Source of the DNA: Spirochaetaceae bacterium
Lineage (GTDB): Bacteria > Spirochaetota > Spirochaetia > Treponematales > Breznakiellaceae
Direction of reading: 5' to 3'
Length of the DNA stretch: 17,623 bases
Assembly: GCA_031278295.1 (NCBI GenBank)
Contig: JAITKQ010000021.1
Span: 1 to 17,623, forward strand
Shown: positions 1 through 7,073 of the stretch, one piece after another
Position numbering within the stretch: the stretch's first letter is position 1
Layout: each line of letters starts with the position of its first letter
Program-made: the position numbers and the translations under genes
Notes under the pieces: generated by a model
Told to the model about the DNA's origin: nothing
Database searches by the model: none
The model's input: the letters and a program-made list of their open reading frames with translations, nothing else

Positions 1-4
1 GGCA

Positions 5-349
5 ATAGGCATACGCGGCTGTAGGCTGTGTTTGGTTCGATGTTTTGAAAACCGCGAATGACGCGCCCACCAGTGGGTTTAAAGTCCGCTACGCGCCCAC
101 CAGTGGGTCTCACATCCGCTACGCGGTAGTGTCCCCAAAGCGGAGTTCGGGTTCTGCCCTCGGGTCCGAAAGGGGCGATAGGCATACGCGGCTGTAGGCT
201 GTGTTTGGTTCGATGTTTTGAAAACCGCGAATAACGCGCCCGCCAGTGGGCCTCACATCCGCTACGCGCCCACCAGTGGGTCTCACATCCGCTACGCGGT
301 AGTGTCCCCAAAGCAGAGTTCGGGTTCTGCCTTCACTCCGCAAAAGGCG
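5..349. repeat. Two tandem ~173-bp repeat units with 30-bp internal subrepeats
   Basis: The stretch starting ATAGGCATACGCGGCTG at 5 recurs at 178, and its first 13 bases recur again at 350, giving periods of 173 and 172 bp. Units 1 (5-177) and 2 (178-349) are nearly identical; the third start leads into a different, dispersed repeat. Inside each unit a 30-bp motif occurs twice (61-90 and 91-120; 234-263 and 264-293) and contains the small inverted repeat CCCACCAGTGGG or a close variant. Open reading frames through it follow the repeat period and show no protein character, so I treat it as non-coding. It begins at or before the left edge of the window, so the array may be longer. Confidence 0.9.
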
Positions 350-541
350 ATAGGCATACGCGCCCGCCAGTGGGGTATTAGCCCGGCGGTTTTGCATTTA
401 CAAAAATTCTTCAGGTAATATGGGCGCTTTGCGGGGTTCCGCCAGGCAAGCCCCTTGGGTTGCCCCTCCATTCCCTACGCGAATGCTACGCACGAACGCT
501 TCGCGCCCCTCCAATCCTTTGCGCGTTTCGTACCCGACGGC
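264..541. repeat. Dispersed intergenic repeat, copy A
   Basis: About 270 bp that recurs in the same orientation at 6800-7073. Shared blocks, in order, include CTCACATCCGCTACGCGGTA, a GTTCTGCCTTC stretch, GCGATAGGCATACGCGCCCG, CATTTACAAAAATT, GCTTTGCGGGGTTCCGC, TTGGGTTGCCCCTCCATT and TTGCGCGTTTCGTAC. Copy A differs by point changes and a few short indels. It has no convincing reading frame. It lies upstream of the ureI-pncA operon; copy B lies upstream of the sng operon. Confidence 0.88.
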
Positions 542-597
542 TTTTCACCAATGATAGACCGGTAAATGTAAAATTACTGATCAGGCAACGCGAGGAC

Positions 598-626
598 TTG
601 ACTGATTTTTGTATTTCCGCTTGAAT
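598..626 (+). promoter_or_regulatory. Putative sigma-70-type promoter of the ureI-pncA operon
   Basis: TTGACT (598-603) and TTGAAT (621-626) are separated by 17 bp. The -35 box matches the consensus at 5 of 6 positions and the -10 at 4 of 6. Predicted transcription would start near 633, leaving a leader of about 78 nt before the ATG at 711. The rest of 542-710 holds nothing else I can name. Confidence 0.45.
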
Positions 627-710
627 GTTAGATATCCTTCCTTCCATTCATTCTTTAACCCTAACTGAATGCATGGTTGAAGCAAGGCAAATCGAACTTA
701 GGAGGATCGT

Positions 711-1220
711 ATGGGATTCTTAGGTCTTTGCCTTCTCTTCGTAGGCATAGCTCTAATCATGAATGGTGTCGCGGCAATCTCAAAATGGGACGCGAAAACC
801 ACAGCTTTTATCAATCTTGTAACAGGGTCAATCCTTGTGATTGGTAATTTCATCGGATTAGTCAGGGCGGACGCTTCCTCGTTTGCCGACTACAACAACG
901 CTGCCGGCGGGTTTCTGTTCGGCGTAACCTACCTGTTTATCGCGGTCAACTATCTGGCGGGTCTGGATCTGCGGGCTTTCGGCTGGTACAGCGTCTGCGT
1001 GGCGCTCGTCGCGTCGGTAAGCACGGTGGTATGCGTTCAAAACGGCGCGGTATCCCTGGCTTTGCTCTGGGCGGCTTGGGCGGTCCTGTGGCTGGAGGGC
1101 TTTTTACAGCTCGGACTGGGCATAAAACCGCTGGGTAAAATTTTCCCCGTTTTGAGCATACTGGAAGGGATATTCGCGACGGGCGGACCAGGCCTGTTTA
1201 TGCTGTTCGGCTGGTGGTAA
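711..1220 (+). CDS. AmiS/UreI-family inner-membrane amide/urea channel
   Basis: A 169-aa, very hydrophobic protein with six predicted membrane segments (about residues 2-22, 29-51, 64-84, 91-110, 114-135 and 142-166). The stretches GGFLFGVTYLFIAVNYL (66-82), LRAFGWYS (87-94) and WAVLWLEGFLQ (123-133) are hallmark AmiS/UreI motifs. Members are channels for small amides or urea, such as the acid-gated urea channel UreI of Helicobacter and AmiS beside aliphatic amidases. AGGAGG at 701-706 precedes the ATG. The gene ends 10 bp before pncA, so the two are probably one transcript. No urease gene is present, so the substrate is more likely an amide such as nicotinamide, or ammonia released by PncA; that is inference. 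The family call is secure, the substrate is not. Confidence 0.85.
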   Translation: MGFLGLCLLFVGIALIMNGVAAISKWDAKTTAFINLVTGSILVIGNFIGLVRADASSFADYNNAAGGFLFGVTYLFIAVNYLAGLDLRAFGWYSVCVALVASVSTVVCVQNGAVSLALLWAAWAVLWLEGFLQLGLGIKPLGKIFPVLSILEGIFATGGPGLFMLFGWW

Positions 1221-1230
1221 GGGGCCGGGT

Positions 1231-1830
1231 ATGGATATAAACTTTCAAAAGTCGGCTCTGCTTGAGATAGACGTGCAGAATGATTTTTGTCCTGGCGGCT
1301 CGCTTGCGGTGGCGGACGGCGATAAGGTGGCCGCCCCGCTGAACGAAATTGCCCGCCGTTTTGCGGCGGCAGGCGCCCCCGTGATAGCGACTCAGGACTG
1401 GCATCCGGCAGGGCACTGTTCCTTCGCCTCTACCGGCAGAACGCCGGACGAGAACGAGGTTTTGTGGCCCGACCACTGCGTGCAGGGCACAGCGGGCGCC
1501 GCCTTCCATCCCGATTTGGACACGCGGCCTGTCACGCTGATAGTCCGCAAGGGGTTTCGTCAGTCCATGGACTCATACTCCGCTTTTTTTGAAAACGACA
1601 GGAAGACGGCGACCGGGCTTGCCGCCTACCTGTCGGGGCTTGGCGTGGACACGGTCTACCTGGGCGGGCTTGCGACCGATTACTGTGTGTTTTTTTCCGC
1701 GATGGATGCGGTAAAACTTAAGTTTACGGTTTACCTGCTCGGCGCTGCGGTTCGTGGTGTAAACTACCCGGAAGGTTCCGTTGAAAAGGCCTTAAAAGCG
1801 ATGGAAAGCTCCGGCGTTACGGTGCTTTAA
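1231..1830 (+). CDS. pncA: Nicotinamidase/pyrazinamidase (isochorismatase-like cysteine hydrolase)
   Basis: 199 aa, the usual family length. The N-terminal motif IDVQNDFCPGGSL (13-25) carries the catalytic Asp14. QDWHPAGH (55-62) supplies metal ligands Asp56, His58 and His62, with a further ligand His82 in WPDHCVQGT. Lys107 lies in VRKGF, and the nucleophile Cys152 in GLATDYCV. All catalytic and metal residues of the family are therefore present. The enzyme hydrolyses nicotinamide to nicotinate and ammonia, feeding the Preiss-Handler route of NAD salvage. It starts with ATG 10 bp after the AmiS/UreI channel gene, with AAGGGG about 7 nt ahead, and is the second gene of that operon. Lower-probability alternatives are other isochorismatase-fold amidases, but the WPDHCVQGT and ATDYCV motifs favour PncA. 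Confidence 0.92.
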   Translation: MDINFQKSALLEIDVQNDFCPGGSLAVADGDKVAAPLNEIARRFAAAGAPVIATQDWHPAGHCSFASTGRTPDENEVLWPDHCVQGTAGAAFHPDLDTRPVTLIVRKGFRQSMDSYSAFFENDRKTATGLAAYLSGLGVDTVYLGGLATDYCVFFSAMDAVKLKFTVYLLGAAVRGVNYPEGSVEKALKAMESSGVTVL

Positions 1831-1839
1831 CACACGAAA

Positions 1840-1858
1840 CCGGTTTTTGTAAAGCCGG
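1840..1858 (+). terminator. Weak stem-loop after pncA
   Basis: An 8-bp stem with one G-U pair (1840-1847 with 1851-1858, loop TGT) starts 10 bp after the pncA stop. No T-run follows, so it is only a possible terminator. Confidence 0.3.
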
Positions 1859-1919
1859 CCCCCTAAGCTGGAGCGCATTTTGGGATTGGCTTTTTTACGT
1901 GCGCGGTTTCGCCGGAAAT

Positions 1920-1955
1920 AGGGTTGTTCAAAAACTTTAATTTTTGAACAACCCT
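1920..1955. repeat. Perfect 15-bp inverted repeat, hairpin family member 1
   Basis: AGGGTTGTTCAAAAA (1920-1934) is perfectly complementary to 1941-1955, with the loop CTTTAA. It resembles the inverted repeat at 14045-14078: both have a C-AAAAACTTT core and arms of 15 bp with the same A-run/T-run layout, while the outer bases differ but covary. It lies about 90 bp after pncA and could also act as a two-way terminator. Confidence 0.85.
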
Positions 1956-2048
1956 CTCTTGAAAACACAAAATGCTCCGCCTTTTGCAAGACTTGTAAAA
2001 CAAGCAAGCGGGTTGTTGGGCAGGCCCGATAACGGTTTTGTGGTAAGC

Positions 2049-2062
2049 GGGGGGGGGGGGGG
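2049..2062. repeat. G14 homopolymer
   Basis: Fourteen consecutive G residues in the gene-free interval after pncA. The tract is 94 bp from the inverted repeat at 1920-1955. Tracts of this length are prone to slippage during replication. Confidence 0.95.
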
Positions 2063-2135
2063 CCAAATATGGGACAGGCCGTGTGCCGGCGCTGCCAATA
2101 GGCTTTTGGCCGGGAGGTGCGGAAAAGACAATGAA

Positions 2136-2165
2136 CCTCCCCGCCCTGAAGGGCGGGGTATTAGA
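2136..2165 (-). mobile_element. Possible IS200/IS605-type end hairpin (remnant)
   Basis: An 8-bp all-GC stem, CCCCGCCC (2139-2146) with GGGCGGGG (2151-2158), closes a TGAA loop. Read on the minus strand, the hairpin is preceded by AATA and followed by AGGTTCATTG. From memory this arrangement resembles subterminal hairpins at ends of IS200/IS605 (TnpB-carrying) elements. No tnpA or tnpB gene is present, so at most it is an orphan end. It could instead be an unrelated hairpin. Confidence 0.35.
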
Positions 2166-2311
2166 CCCCACTGCGAATAACGGTGGATGTGAATACTGCT
2201 CAAGCGGTATGTAACGGAAGCTGCCGGCCTATCAACGACGGCTAAATGTAAAATTGCCCGGCTTGGATTCGGCCCCTTGACAATGGGTGTACAAGGGTTT
2301 TAAGGTGAACC

Positions 2312-2647
2312 ATGCATATATCCTGTTTCAAGACGGTTTATGCCGTTTTAGCCATAAATATTTTTTTTGCCGGTTGCGCCACAAAAAAACCGCTTTCTTT
2401 TGTCATGGCGGAGGATGCGTACGCGGTTGACAGTATTGTTATTTATAGCATTGACGATTTTGAAGAACTTATAAAAAAAAATAAAGTAACTACAGTATTT
2501 TATACTGATAATTATTTTATTGTACAGATAGATTCTGTGTTTTATTCGCATATATCGCGCGGTTACAGGAATTTTCGTGAATACCGTGAAGGCAAACTGG
2601 AAAAACCGGAACGCTGGTCCATATTTAAACCCGGGTATTCAAACTAA
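2312..2647 (+). CDS. Small lipoprotein of unknown function
   Basis: 111 aa. The N-terminus is a lipoprotein signal: a hydrophobic stretch (residues 9-19) ending in FFAGC, with the lipidated Cys expected at position 22 and the mature chain starting CATKK. The mature part is about 90 residues, rich in Tyr, Ile and Asp, with no motif I recognise. AAGGTGA (2302-2308) lies 3 nt ahead of the ATG at 2312; the spacing is short but usable. The gene is visibly more AT-rich than its neighbours, which may point to a separate origin. It is followed by a strong hairpin at 2708-2734 and stands alone. Confidence 0.7.
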   Translation: MHISCFKTVYAVLAINIFFAGCATKKPLSFVMAEDAYAVDSIVIYSIDDFEELIKKNKVTTVFYTDNYFIVQIDSVFYSHISRGYRNFREYREGKLEKPERWSIFKPGYSN

Positions 2648-2707
2648 CAGCGGCATAACCTGACAGCCTGTTGCATTCGCATATTCATGCCTTTTTCGTT
2701 GAAAAAG

Positions 2708-2734
2708 CAATGTGTCAACTTTGTTGACACATTG
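2708..2734. terminator. Perfect 12-bp inverted repeat between the lipoprotein and kinase genes
   Basis: CAATGTGTCAAC (2708-2719) pairs perfectly with 2723-2734 around a TTT loop. It lies 60 bp after the lipoprotein stop and 112 bp before the kinase start. The absence of a T-run argues against a simple terminator, and a symmetric site like this could be an operator. A second, weaker inverted repeat (7-bp arms GCTGATT / AATCAGC at 2766-2772 and 2783-2789) follows. Confidence 0.45.
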
Positions 2735-2846
2735 CGCAATGAAATGAGCAAATACATGTGTTAGGGCTGATTGATTCTCGTTAATCAGCATCTAACTACG
2801 GCAACGGTGATCGGCCTCAAGTTAATCAGTGTTGCCTAGGGGAGTT

Positions 2847-5096
2847 ATGGAGGGTTTTAAAATTATACCGGACGCCACTGCCTTAAAGGACGGCGCGCCT
2901 CGCGGGGGTTTCCTTAATTCCGCGGGGAAATTCGTAGCCCGGATTTTTGCCGGAACCGCCGATTCCGGGCAGCATGAAGAAGTGCGGGCGTACAGACACC
3001 GTATGCGGATTAAAAAAACGGCTTTTTCACTCAGCGCCCTCATAAGTTTTGGCCTGATTTTTTGCTATTACTCCGCATCGTTTTTGCATGAAACAATAAA
3101 CAGCATCTTATATATTTTCCTTTTTTTGCTGACCATCGTGAATGTGGCCTTGCATCTTGCAAACGACAACCTGGTAGAAGCGCTGACAAAAAAAGCTGAA
3201 GCGGCAAGCAAGGCAAAGAGTGATTTTCTTGCAAACATGAGCCATGAAATAAGAACCCCGATGAACGCCATAATCGGCCTGTCCGAATTTATGCCTGTGG
3301 ATAACCTTGACGACACCCAAAAGAATTATCTGCGGGATATACAAAAAATGTCAAAGAACCTGCTTGGAATAATCAACGACATCCTGGATTTTTCAAAGAT
3401 TGAAGCGGGAAAAATGGAAATTATCCCTGTTCACTTTAACCTCACATCATTGTTCAACGATATTGTTTCCATGTGCGGTTTTATAGCGTCGAGCAAGGCG
3501 CTTGAATTCACAGCTTCGATGGACGAAAATCTGCCCGATGTTGTTTACGGCGATGAGCTGCGGATACGCCAGGTTTTTACAAATGTAATAAACAACGCGA
3601 TAAAGTACACGCGGACGGGCTTTGTCAAGTTCAGGCTAAAAAAAGAGGACTACGGCGACAAGGAGTATATAAAGGCTGTGGTGGAAGATACCGGCATAGG
3701 TATAAGCAAAGAGGATATTCAAAAATTGTTCGGTACATTCCAACGGCTCAACACAAATAAAAACAGAAGAATACCGGGAACGGGACTCGGTCTTGCTATA
3801 ACAAAGCAGCTTTTGGATCTGATGGACGGTTCGATCATGGTAGAAAGTGAATACAGGCAGGGCTCTGTTTTTACGATATACATCCCCTTCATGCCGGGTG
3901 ATCCGCTCAAGATCGAAAAAGATGCCGATATTTCAGGTTTTGTCGGCGCACGCGCGGGTGCCGACATAAAGATACTGGCGGTGGACGACAGCATTGTAAA
4001 TTTGACCGTAATAGAAAGGCACCTTGCGGTCCACGGCATGAAGGCCGACACCTGCGTAAACGGGCATGATGCCTTTAACAAAATACTTAATAAAGACTAT
4101 GATCTTGTTTTTCTGGATCACATGATGCCGGAAATGGATGGTATTGAAACATGCAGGTATATCCGCCTGCTTGACGACGAAAAATACAAAAAACTTCCAA
4201 TAGTCGCGCTGAGCGCCAATGCTGTTTCCGGTGCGCGTGATCTTTTTCTGGAAGCCGGAATGAATGATTTTATATCAAAGCCGATAGACTCGGTCCAGTT
4301 AAACAGCGTTCTTTCAAAATTTCTGCCGCCCGAAAAAATAAGCAAGGTGTTTCATGCGGCTTCCGTGGACGGAAACGGAGCAGGTGACGAGCTTATCTGG
4401 AGCGATGAAGAAAGAAGGATTTTCCGTGAACTAAGCTCAATCGACGGGCTAAACATGCAGGAAATGCGGACCCACACCGGAAGTCGTACCGCGGATTACC
4501 TAAAGGTGCTACAGCAGTTTATTAACGGGGTTGATGAAAATACCGAAAAAATTAAAACAGCGTTACGGGACAGGAATTGGCAGGATTATTTGATTCAAAT
4601 TCACGCATACAAGGGCGCGCTTGCGATAATCGGCATGATCGAACTGTCCGCGCGCGCCCTGACTCTGGAAACGGCGGCAAGGGCCATCATTGAATCCGAA
4701 AAAAATCCTCACACGGACACGGCAAATGATTCGAAAAAAAATCCGGAAATTTGCGAGACGGAAACGCCCAAGCTGTGCGACGCCATAACGGCGTTGCGCG
4801 ACGCGCTCGTGAAGATACCCCCGCTTGTTAGGACACGGCAGGCCGAAAAAGTAAAGGTTAACGCCGTATCGCTTAAAGAAAAGCTGGCCGCGATGGAAGC
4901 GGCCTGCCATTCGTTCAAGGCAAAGGATGCCGCCGAAGCTGCCGCCCAACTGGAAAAATGCACATTCAACGAAGATGTTGACGCAAAGATTGCGAAAATT
5001 TGCGAGCTGGCCGGCGCGTTCCGCTTCATCGACGCCGTACAGGAAATAAAGGAGCTAGACGGCCTTATGCATAATTACATCGTAAATTCTCTTTAG
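2847..5096 (+). CDS. Hybrid sensor histidine kinase (HisKA-HATPase-REC-HPt)
   Basis: 749 aa from the ATG at 2847, chosen because AGGGGAG (2838-2844) lies just before it; a GTG 18 bp upstream in frame is less likely. Two membrane helices (about 59-79 and 84-104) with almost no loop between them suggest no periplasmic sensor domain. HisKA has the phospho-acceptor His133 in FLANMSHEIRTPMN. HATPase shows the N box (VFTNVINNAIKYT), G1 (EDTGIGIS) and G2 (GTGLGL). A receiver domain (about 374-492) has the acidic pair Asp380/Asp381, phospho-acceptor Asp424 in VFLDHMMPEMDG and Lys478. The C-terminus contains an HPt-like site, His586 in IHAYKGALAIIG. It is thus a complete internal phosphorelay of the BarA type; no output regulator is adjacent. 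Its last 42 bp overlap the convergent parB. Confidence 0.93.
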   Translation: MEGFKIIPDATALKDGAPRGGFLNSAGKFVARIFAGTADSGQHEEVRAYRHRMRIKKTAFSLSALISFGLIFCYYSASFLHETINSILYIFLFLLTIVNVALHLANDNLVEALTKKAEAASKAKSDFLANMSHEIRTPMNAIIGLSEFMPVDNLDDTQKNYLRDIQKMSKNLLGIINDILDFSKIEAGKMEIIPVHFNLTSLFNDIVSMCGFIASSKALEFTASMDENLPDVVYGDELRIRQVFTNVINNAIKYTRTGFVKFRLKKEDYGDKEYIKAVVEDTGIGISKEDIQKLFGTFQRLNTNKNRRIPGTGLGLAITKQLLDLMDGSIMVESEYRQGSVFTIYIPFMPGDPLKIEKDADISGFVGARAGADIKILAVDDSIVNLTVIERHLAVHGMKADTCVNGHDAFNKILNKDYDLVFLDHMMPEMDGIETCRYIRLLDDEKYKKLPIVALSANAVSGARDLFLEAGMNDFISKPIDSVQLNSVLSKFLPPEKISKVFHAASVDGNGAGDELIWSDEERRIFRELSSIDGLNMQEMRTHTGSRTADYLKVLQQFINGVDENTEKIKTALRDRNWQDYLIQIHAYKGALAIIGMIELSARALTLETAARAIIESEKNPHTDTANDSKKNPEICETETPKLCDAITALRDALVKIPPLVRTRQAEKVKVNAVSLKEKLAAMEAACHSFKAKDAAEAAAQLEKCTFNEDVDAKIAKICELAGAFRFIDAVQEIKELDGLMHNYIVNSL

Positions 5097-5954
5097 GTCT
5101 TCTTCGGTAAAGTATTCTATGCGGATGCAGCCTTTGGAAGCGGAGCCGTCTACCGCGACTTTCGTTCCCAGCGCTTCGATAAATTTTTGCGTGATCGCGG
5201 CAATTTCAGGGTCGCTCTTTGCGGTCAGGCCGGGTTTGGGCGAGTCCGGCTGTTTACCGGCGGCGTCCGCCCTGTTCAGGGCGGACGCCTGTTTTTCCGC
5301 CTCGCGTACGGAAACCCCGTTATCCATTATTTCGGAAAAAAGTTGCTGCCGCGCGGCCTCCGAATCGAGGGAAAGTATGGCGCGGGCGTGGCCCGCGCTA
5401 ATATCGCCTGTTTTTAACGCTTCCTGCATCGGGGGCGGCAGCTTCAAAAGCCTCATCGTGTTTGCCAGAGTCGAACGGTTTTTACCAACCATGTGAGCGG
5501 CCTGATCCTGTGAAATGTTTGCCGTTTCCATCAAATACCTGTAGGCGGAGGCTTCTTCTATCGGGTTTAGGTCCGCACGCTGAATATTTTCGACAAGGGC
5601 CACGGCGATACGCTGTTCATCGCTAAACTTGCGGATTATGGCCGGAATCTCCGAAAGCCCTGCCATCCGCGCCGCACGGCTCCGTCTTTCACCGGTGATG
5701 ATCGTGTACGTGCCGTCATCATCTTCCTCAACAAGGATCGGCTGTATCACGCCGTGCTGTTTGATAGATTCGGCCAGCTCGCGGAGCGCTTCCTCATCAA
5801 AGTTTTTGCGCGGTTGGGCCGGGTTTGCGGAAATTCTATCAAGCGGCAGCATAATCTCGCTGTTTCTGCCGGCCACACGGTCTACCTCTTCATCAATGCC
5901 GATTGGAAGCAGCGCTTCTATACCGCCTCCAAGACCGAATTTAATCCCTGCCAT
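5055..5954 (-). CDS. parB: Chromosome-partitioning protein ParB/Spo0J
   Basis: 299 aa. The N-terminus (KFGLGGGIEALLP, 5-17) is the usual ParB start that contacts ParA. The ParB nuclease-like/CTPase domain includes NPAQPRKNFDEEAL (44-57), the CTP-binding GERRSRA box (88-94) and ENIQRADLNPIEEA (122-135). A helix-turn-helix (about 148-172, ISQDQAAHMVGKNRSTLANTMRLL region) binds parS, and a C-terminal dimerisation domain follows. Its ATG overlaps the parA stop (14 bp shared), indicating translational coupling. The 3' end overlaps the convergent kinase gene by 42 bp. No canonical parS site is visible in the window. Confidence 0.96.
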   Translation of the reverse strand: MAGIKFGLGGGIEALLPIGIDEEVDRVAGRNSEIMLPLDRISANPAQPRKNFDEEALRELAESIKQHGVIQPILVEEDDDGTYTIITGERRSRAARMAGLSEIPAIIRKFSDEQRIAVALVENIQRADLNPIEEASAYRYLMETANISQDQAAHMVGKNRSTLANTMRLLKLPPPMQEALKTGDISAGHARAILSLDSEAARQQLFSEIMDNGVSVREAEKQASALNRADAAGKQPDSPKPGLTAKSDPEIAAITQKFIEALGTKVAVDGSASKGCIRIEYFTEEDLKRIYDVIMHKAV

Positions 5955-6717
5955 GTAAAGCCTCTGTATGCGACAACAGTTCCTTTGTCAGACTCTTGTA
6001 GGCCAAAGCGCCCGCGCACCCCGCGTCGTACTTTGAAATCGGCAACCTGTGCGAAGGCGCCTCGGAAAGGCGCACATTGCGCGGGATAATTGTTGAAAAC
6101 ACCCTGTCCTTGAAATAGGTCGTAACGTGCTTAACCACCTGCTGGGCAAGCCGCGTCCGCTGGTCATACATGGTAAAAAATATGCCGTCTATCGCAAGAC
6201 CCGGGTTGATGCTCAGTTGGATACGCTTTATCGTTTGTAACAGCATACTTAGGCCCTCCAGCGCAAAATATTCACACTGCATCGGAATAAGCACCCCGTT
6301 GGCGGCAGCGAGACCGTTCAGCGTGAGTACGCCGAGTGAGGGGGGGCAGTCGATCAGTATAAAATCATAGCTATCTACAACCGGTAACAGTGCGTTTTTC
6401 AGGAACTGGTCATAGCGTTTTTCGTTGATAAGCTCGACCGTCGCGCCGGATAGATCTATGCTTGCGGGAATTATGAAAAGCTTATTGCAGACAGTTTTTT
6501 GCACCGCCTTCTCCACGGAGACTTTACCGGCAAGCACCTCGTAGACGCCGTTTTTTTCCGGCTTTACGCCAAGCCCGCTTGAAAGGTTCGCCTGCGAATC
6601 AAAATCGACAAGCAAAACATTTTTACCGGCCTCCGCGAGGTAAGCGCCGATGTTGACCGCAGACGTCGTTTTTCCGACGCCGCCCTTTTGATTAACAAAA
6701 ACAATCGTTCTTTTCAT
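5941..6717 (-). CDS. parA: Chromosome-partitioning ATPase ParA/Soj
   Basis: 258 aa, standard length. The deviant Walker A motif KGGVGKTT (11-18) carries both the signature Lys11 and Lys16. VDFDSQANLSSGLG (37-50) holds the Walker A' Asp40, and FILIDCPPSLG (119-129) the Walker B Asp123. It is the ATPase that works with ParB to move replicated origin regions; as a Soj-type protein lacking an N-terminal HTH, it is of the chromosomal kind. It is first in the parA-parB operon. No strong Shine-Dalgarno sequence is visible ahead of the ATG at 6717. A good promoter lies 40 bp upstream. Confidence 0.97.
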   Translation of the reverse strand: MKRTIVFVNQKGGVGKTTSAVNIGAYLAEAGKNVLLVDFDSQANLSSGLGVKPEKNGVYEVLAGKVSVEKAVQKTVCNKLFIIPASIDLSGATVELINEKRYDQFLKNALLPVVDSYDFILIDCPPSLGVLTLNGLAAANGVLIPMQCEYFALEGLSMLLQTIKRIQLSINPGLAIDGIFFTMYDQRTRLAQQVVKHVTTYFKDRVFSTIIPRNVRLSEAPSHRLPISKYDAGCAGALAYKSLTKELLSHTEALHGRD

Positions 6718-6756
6718 AGTCGTTAAAACGTGGAGTCACCCGGGATGCTGTTTCCT

Positions 6757-6786
6757 ATTATAGACCAACAGGCGCACCGCTGGCAA
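6757..6786 (-). promoter_or_regulatory. Promoter of parAB
   Basis: On the minus strand TTGCCA (6786-6781, 5 of 6 matches) and a perfect TATAAT (6762-6757) are 18 bp apart, 40 bp ahead of the parA start. The -35 box is part of one arm of the inverted repeat at 6778-6804. Confidence 0.65.
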
Positions 6787-6804
6787 GATCGCGCGTTGCC
6801 AGCG
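6778..6804. promoter_or_regulatory. 9-bp inverted repeat over the parAB -35 box
   Basis: CGCTGGCAA (6778-6786) and its exact complement TTGCCAGCG (6796-6804) are separated by 9 bp. One arm contains the -35 hexamer of the parAB promoter and the other abuts the dispersed repeat copy B. It could be an operator or simply the edge of the repeat. Confidence 0.45.
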
Positions 6805-7073
6805 CGTCTCACATCCGCTACGCGGTAGCATCCCGAAGACGGAGTTCAGGTTCTGCCTTCGCTCCGCAAAAAGCGATAGGCATACGCGCCCGCCAGCGGG
6901 GTATTCGCCCGGCGGTTTTACATTTACAAAAATTTTTCATGCTATTTGGGCGCATTTCCGGCCCTGCCGGAAACCGGGCTTTGCGGGGTTCCGCAGGGCA
7001 AGCCCTTGGGTTGCCCCTCCATTCGCTGCGCGAACGCTACGCGCCCCTCCAATCCCTTGCGCGTTTCGTACAC
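6800..7073. repeat. Dispersed intergenic repeat, copy B
   Basis: Same element and orientation as 264-541. It shares CTCACATCCGCTACGCGGTA, GCGATAGGCATACGCGCCCG, CATTTACAAAAATT, GCTTTGCGGGGTTCCGC, TTGGGTTGCCCCTCCATT and TTGCGCGTTTCGTAC. Copy B has an extra stretch containing the small palindromic CCGGCCCTGCCGGAAACCGG (6958-6977). It fills the space between divergent parA and sngA. The remaining 7074-7285 holds no gene and no convincing promoter; a small CACAA/TTGTG hairpin sits at 7230-7243. Confidence 0.88.

Larger units (their letters stand above)
1831..2311. other. Gene-free interval between pncA and the lipoprotein gene
   Basis: No credible coding sequence. The short open frames here overlap one another on both strands, cross the homopolymer and hairpins, lack ribosome-binding sites and have low-complexity products. 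The interval holds a 15-bp inverted repeat (1920-1955), a G14 tract (2049-2062) and an IS200/IS605-like hairpin (2139-2158). TTGACA at 2277-2282 lies 29 bp ahead of the lipoprotein ATG but has no good -10 partner. Confidence 0.7.

Noticed and set aside
61..293. 30-bp direct repeats that might suggest a CRISPR array
   Set aside because: The 30-bp copies are directly adjacent or occur as pairs within a longer 173-bp repeat. There are no unique spacers and no cas genes.
119..397. 92-codon minus-strand frame in the repeat array
   Set aside because: Its product repeats with the DNA period (VADVRPTGGR twice) and it has no start signals; it is a by-product of the repeat.
1937..2203. Several 70-100-codon frames on both strands
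   Set aside because: They cross the G14 tract and hairpins, overlap one another, lack ribosome-binding sites and have low-complexity products.
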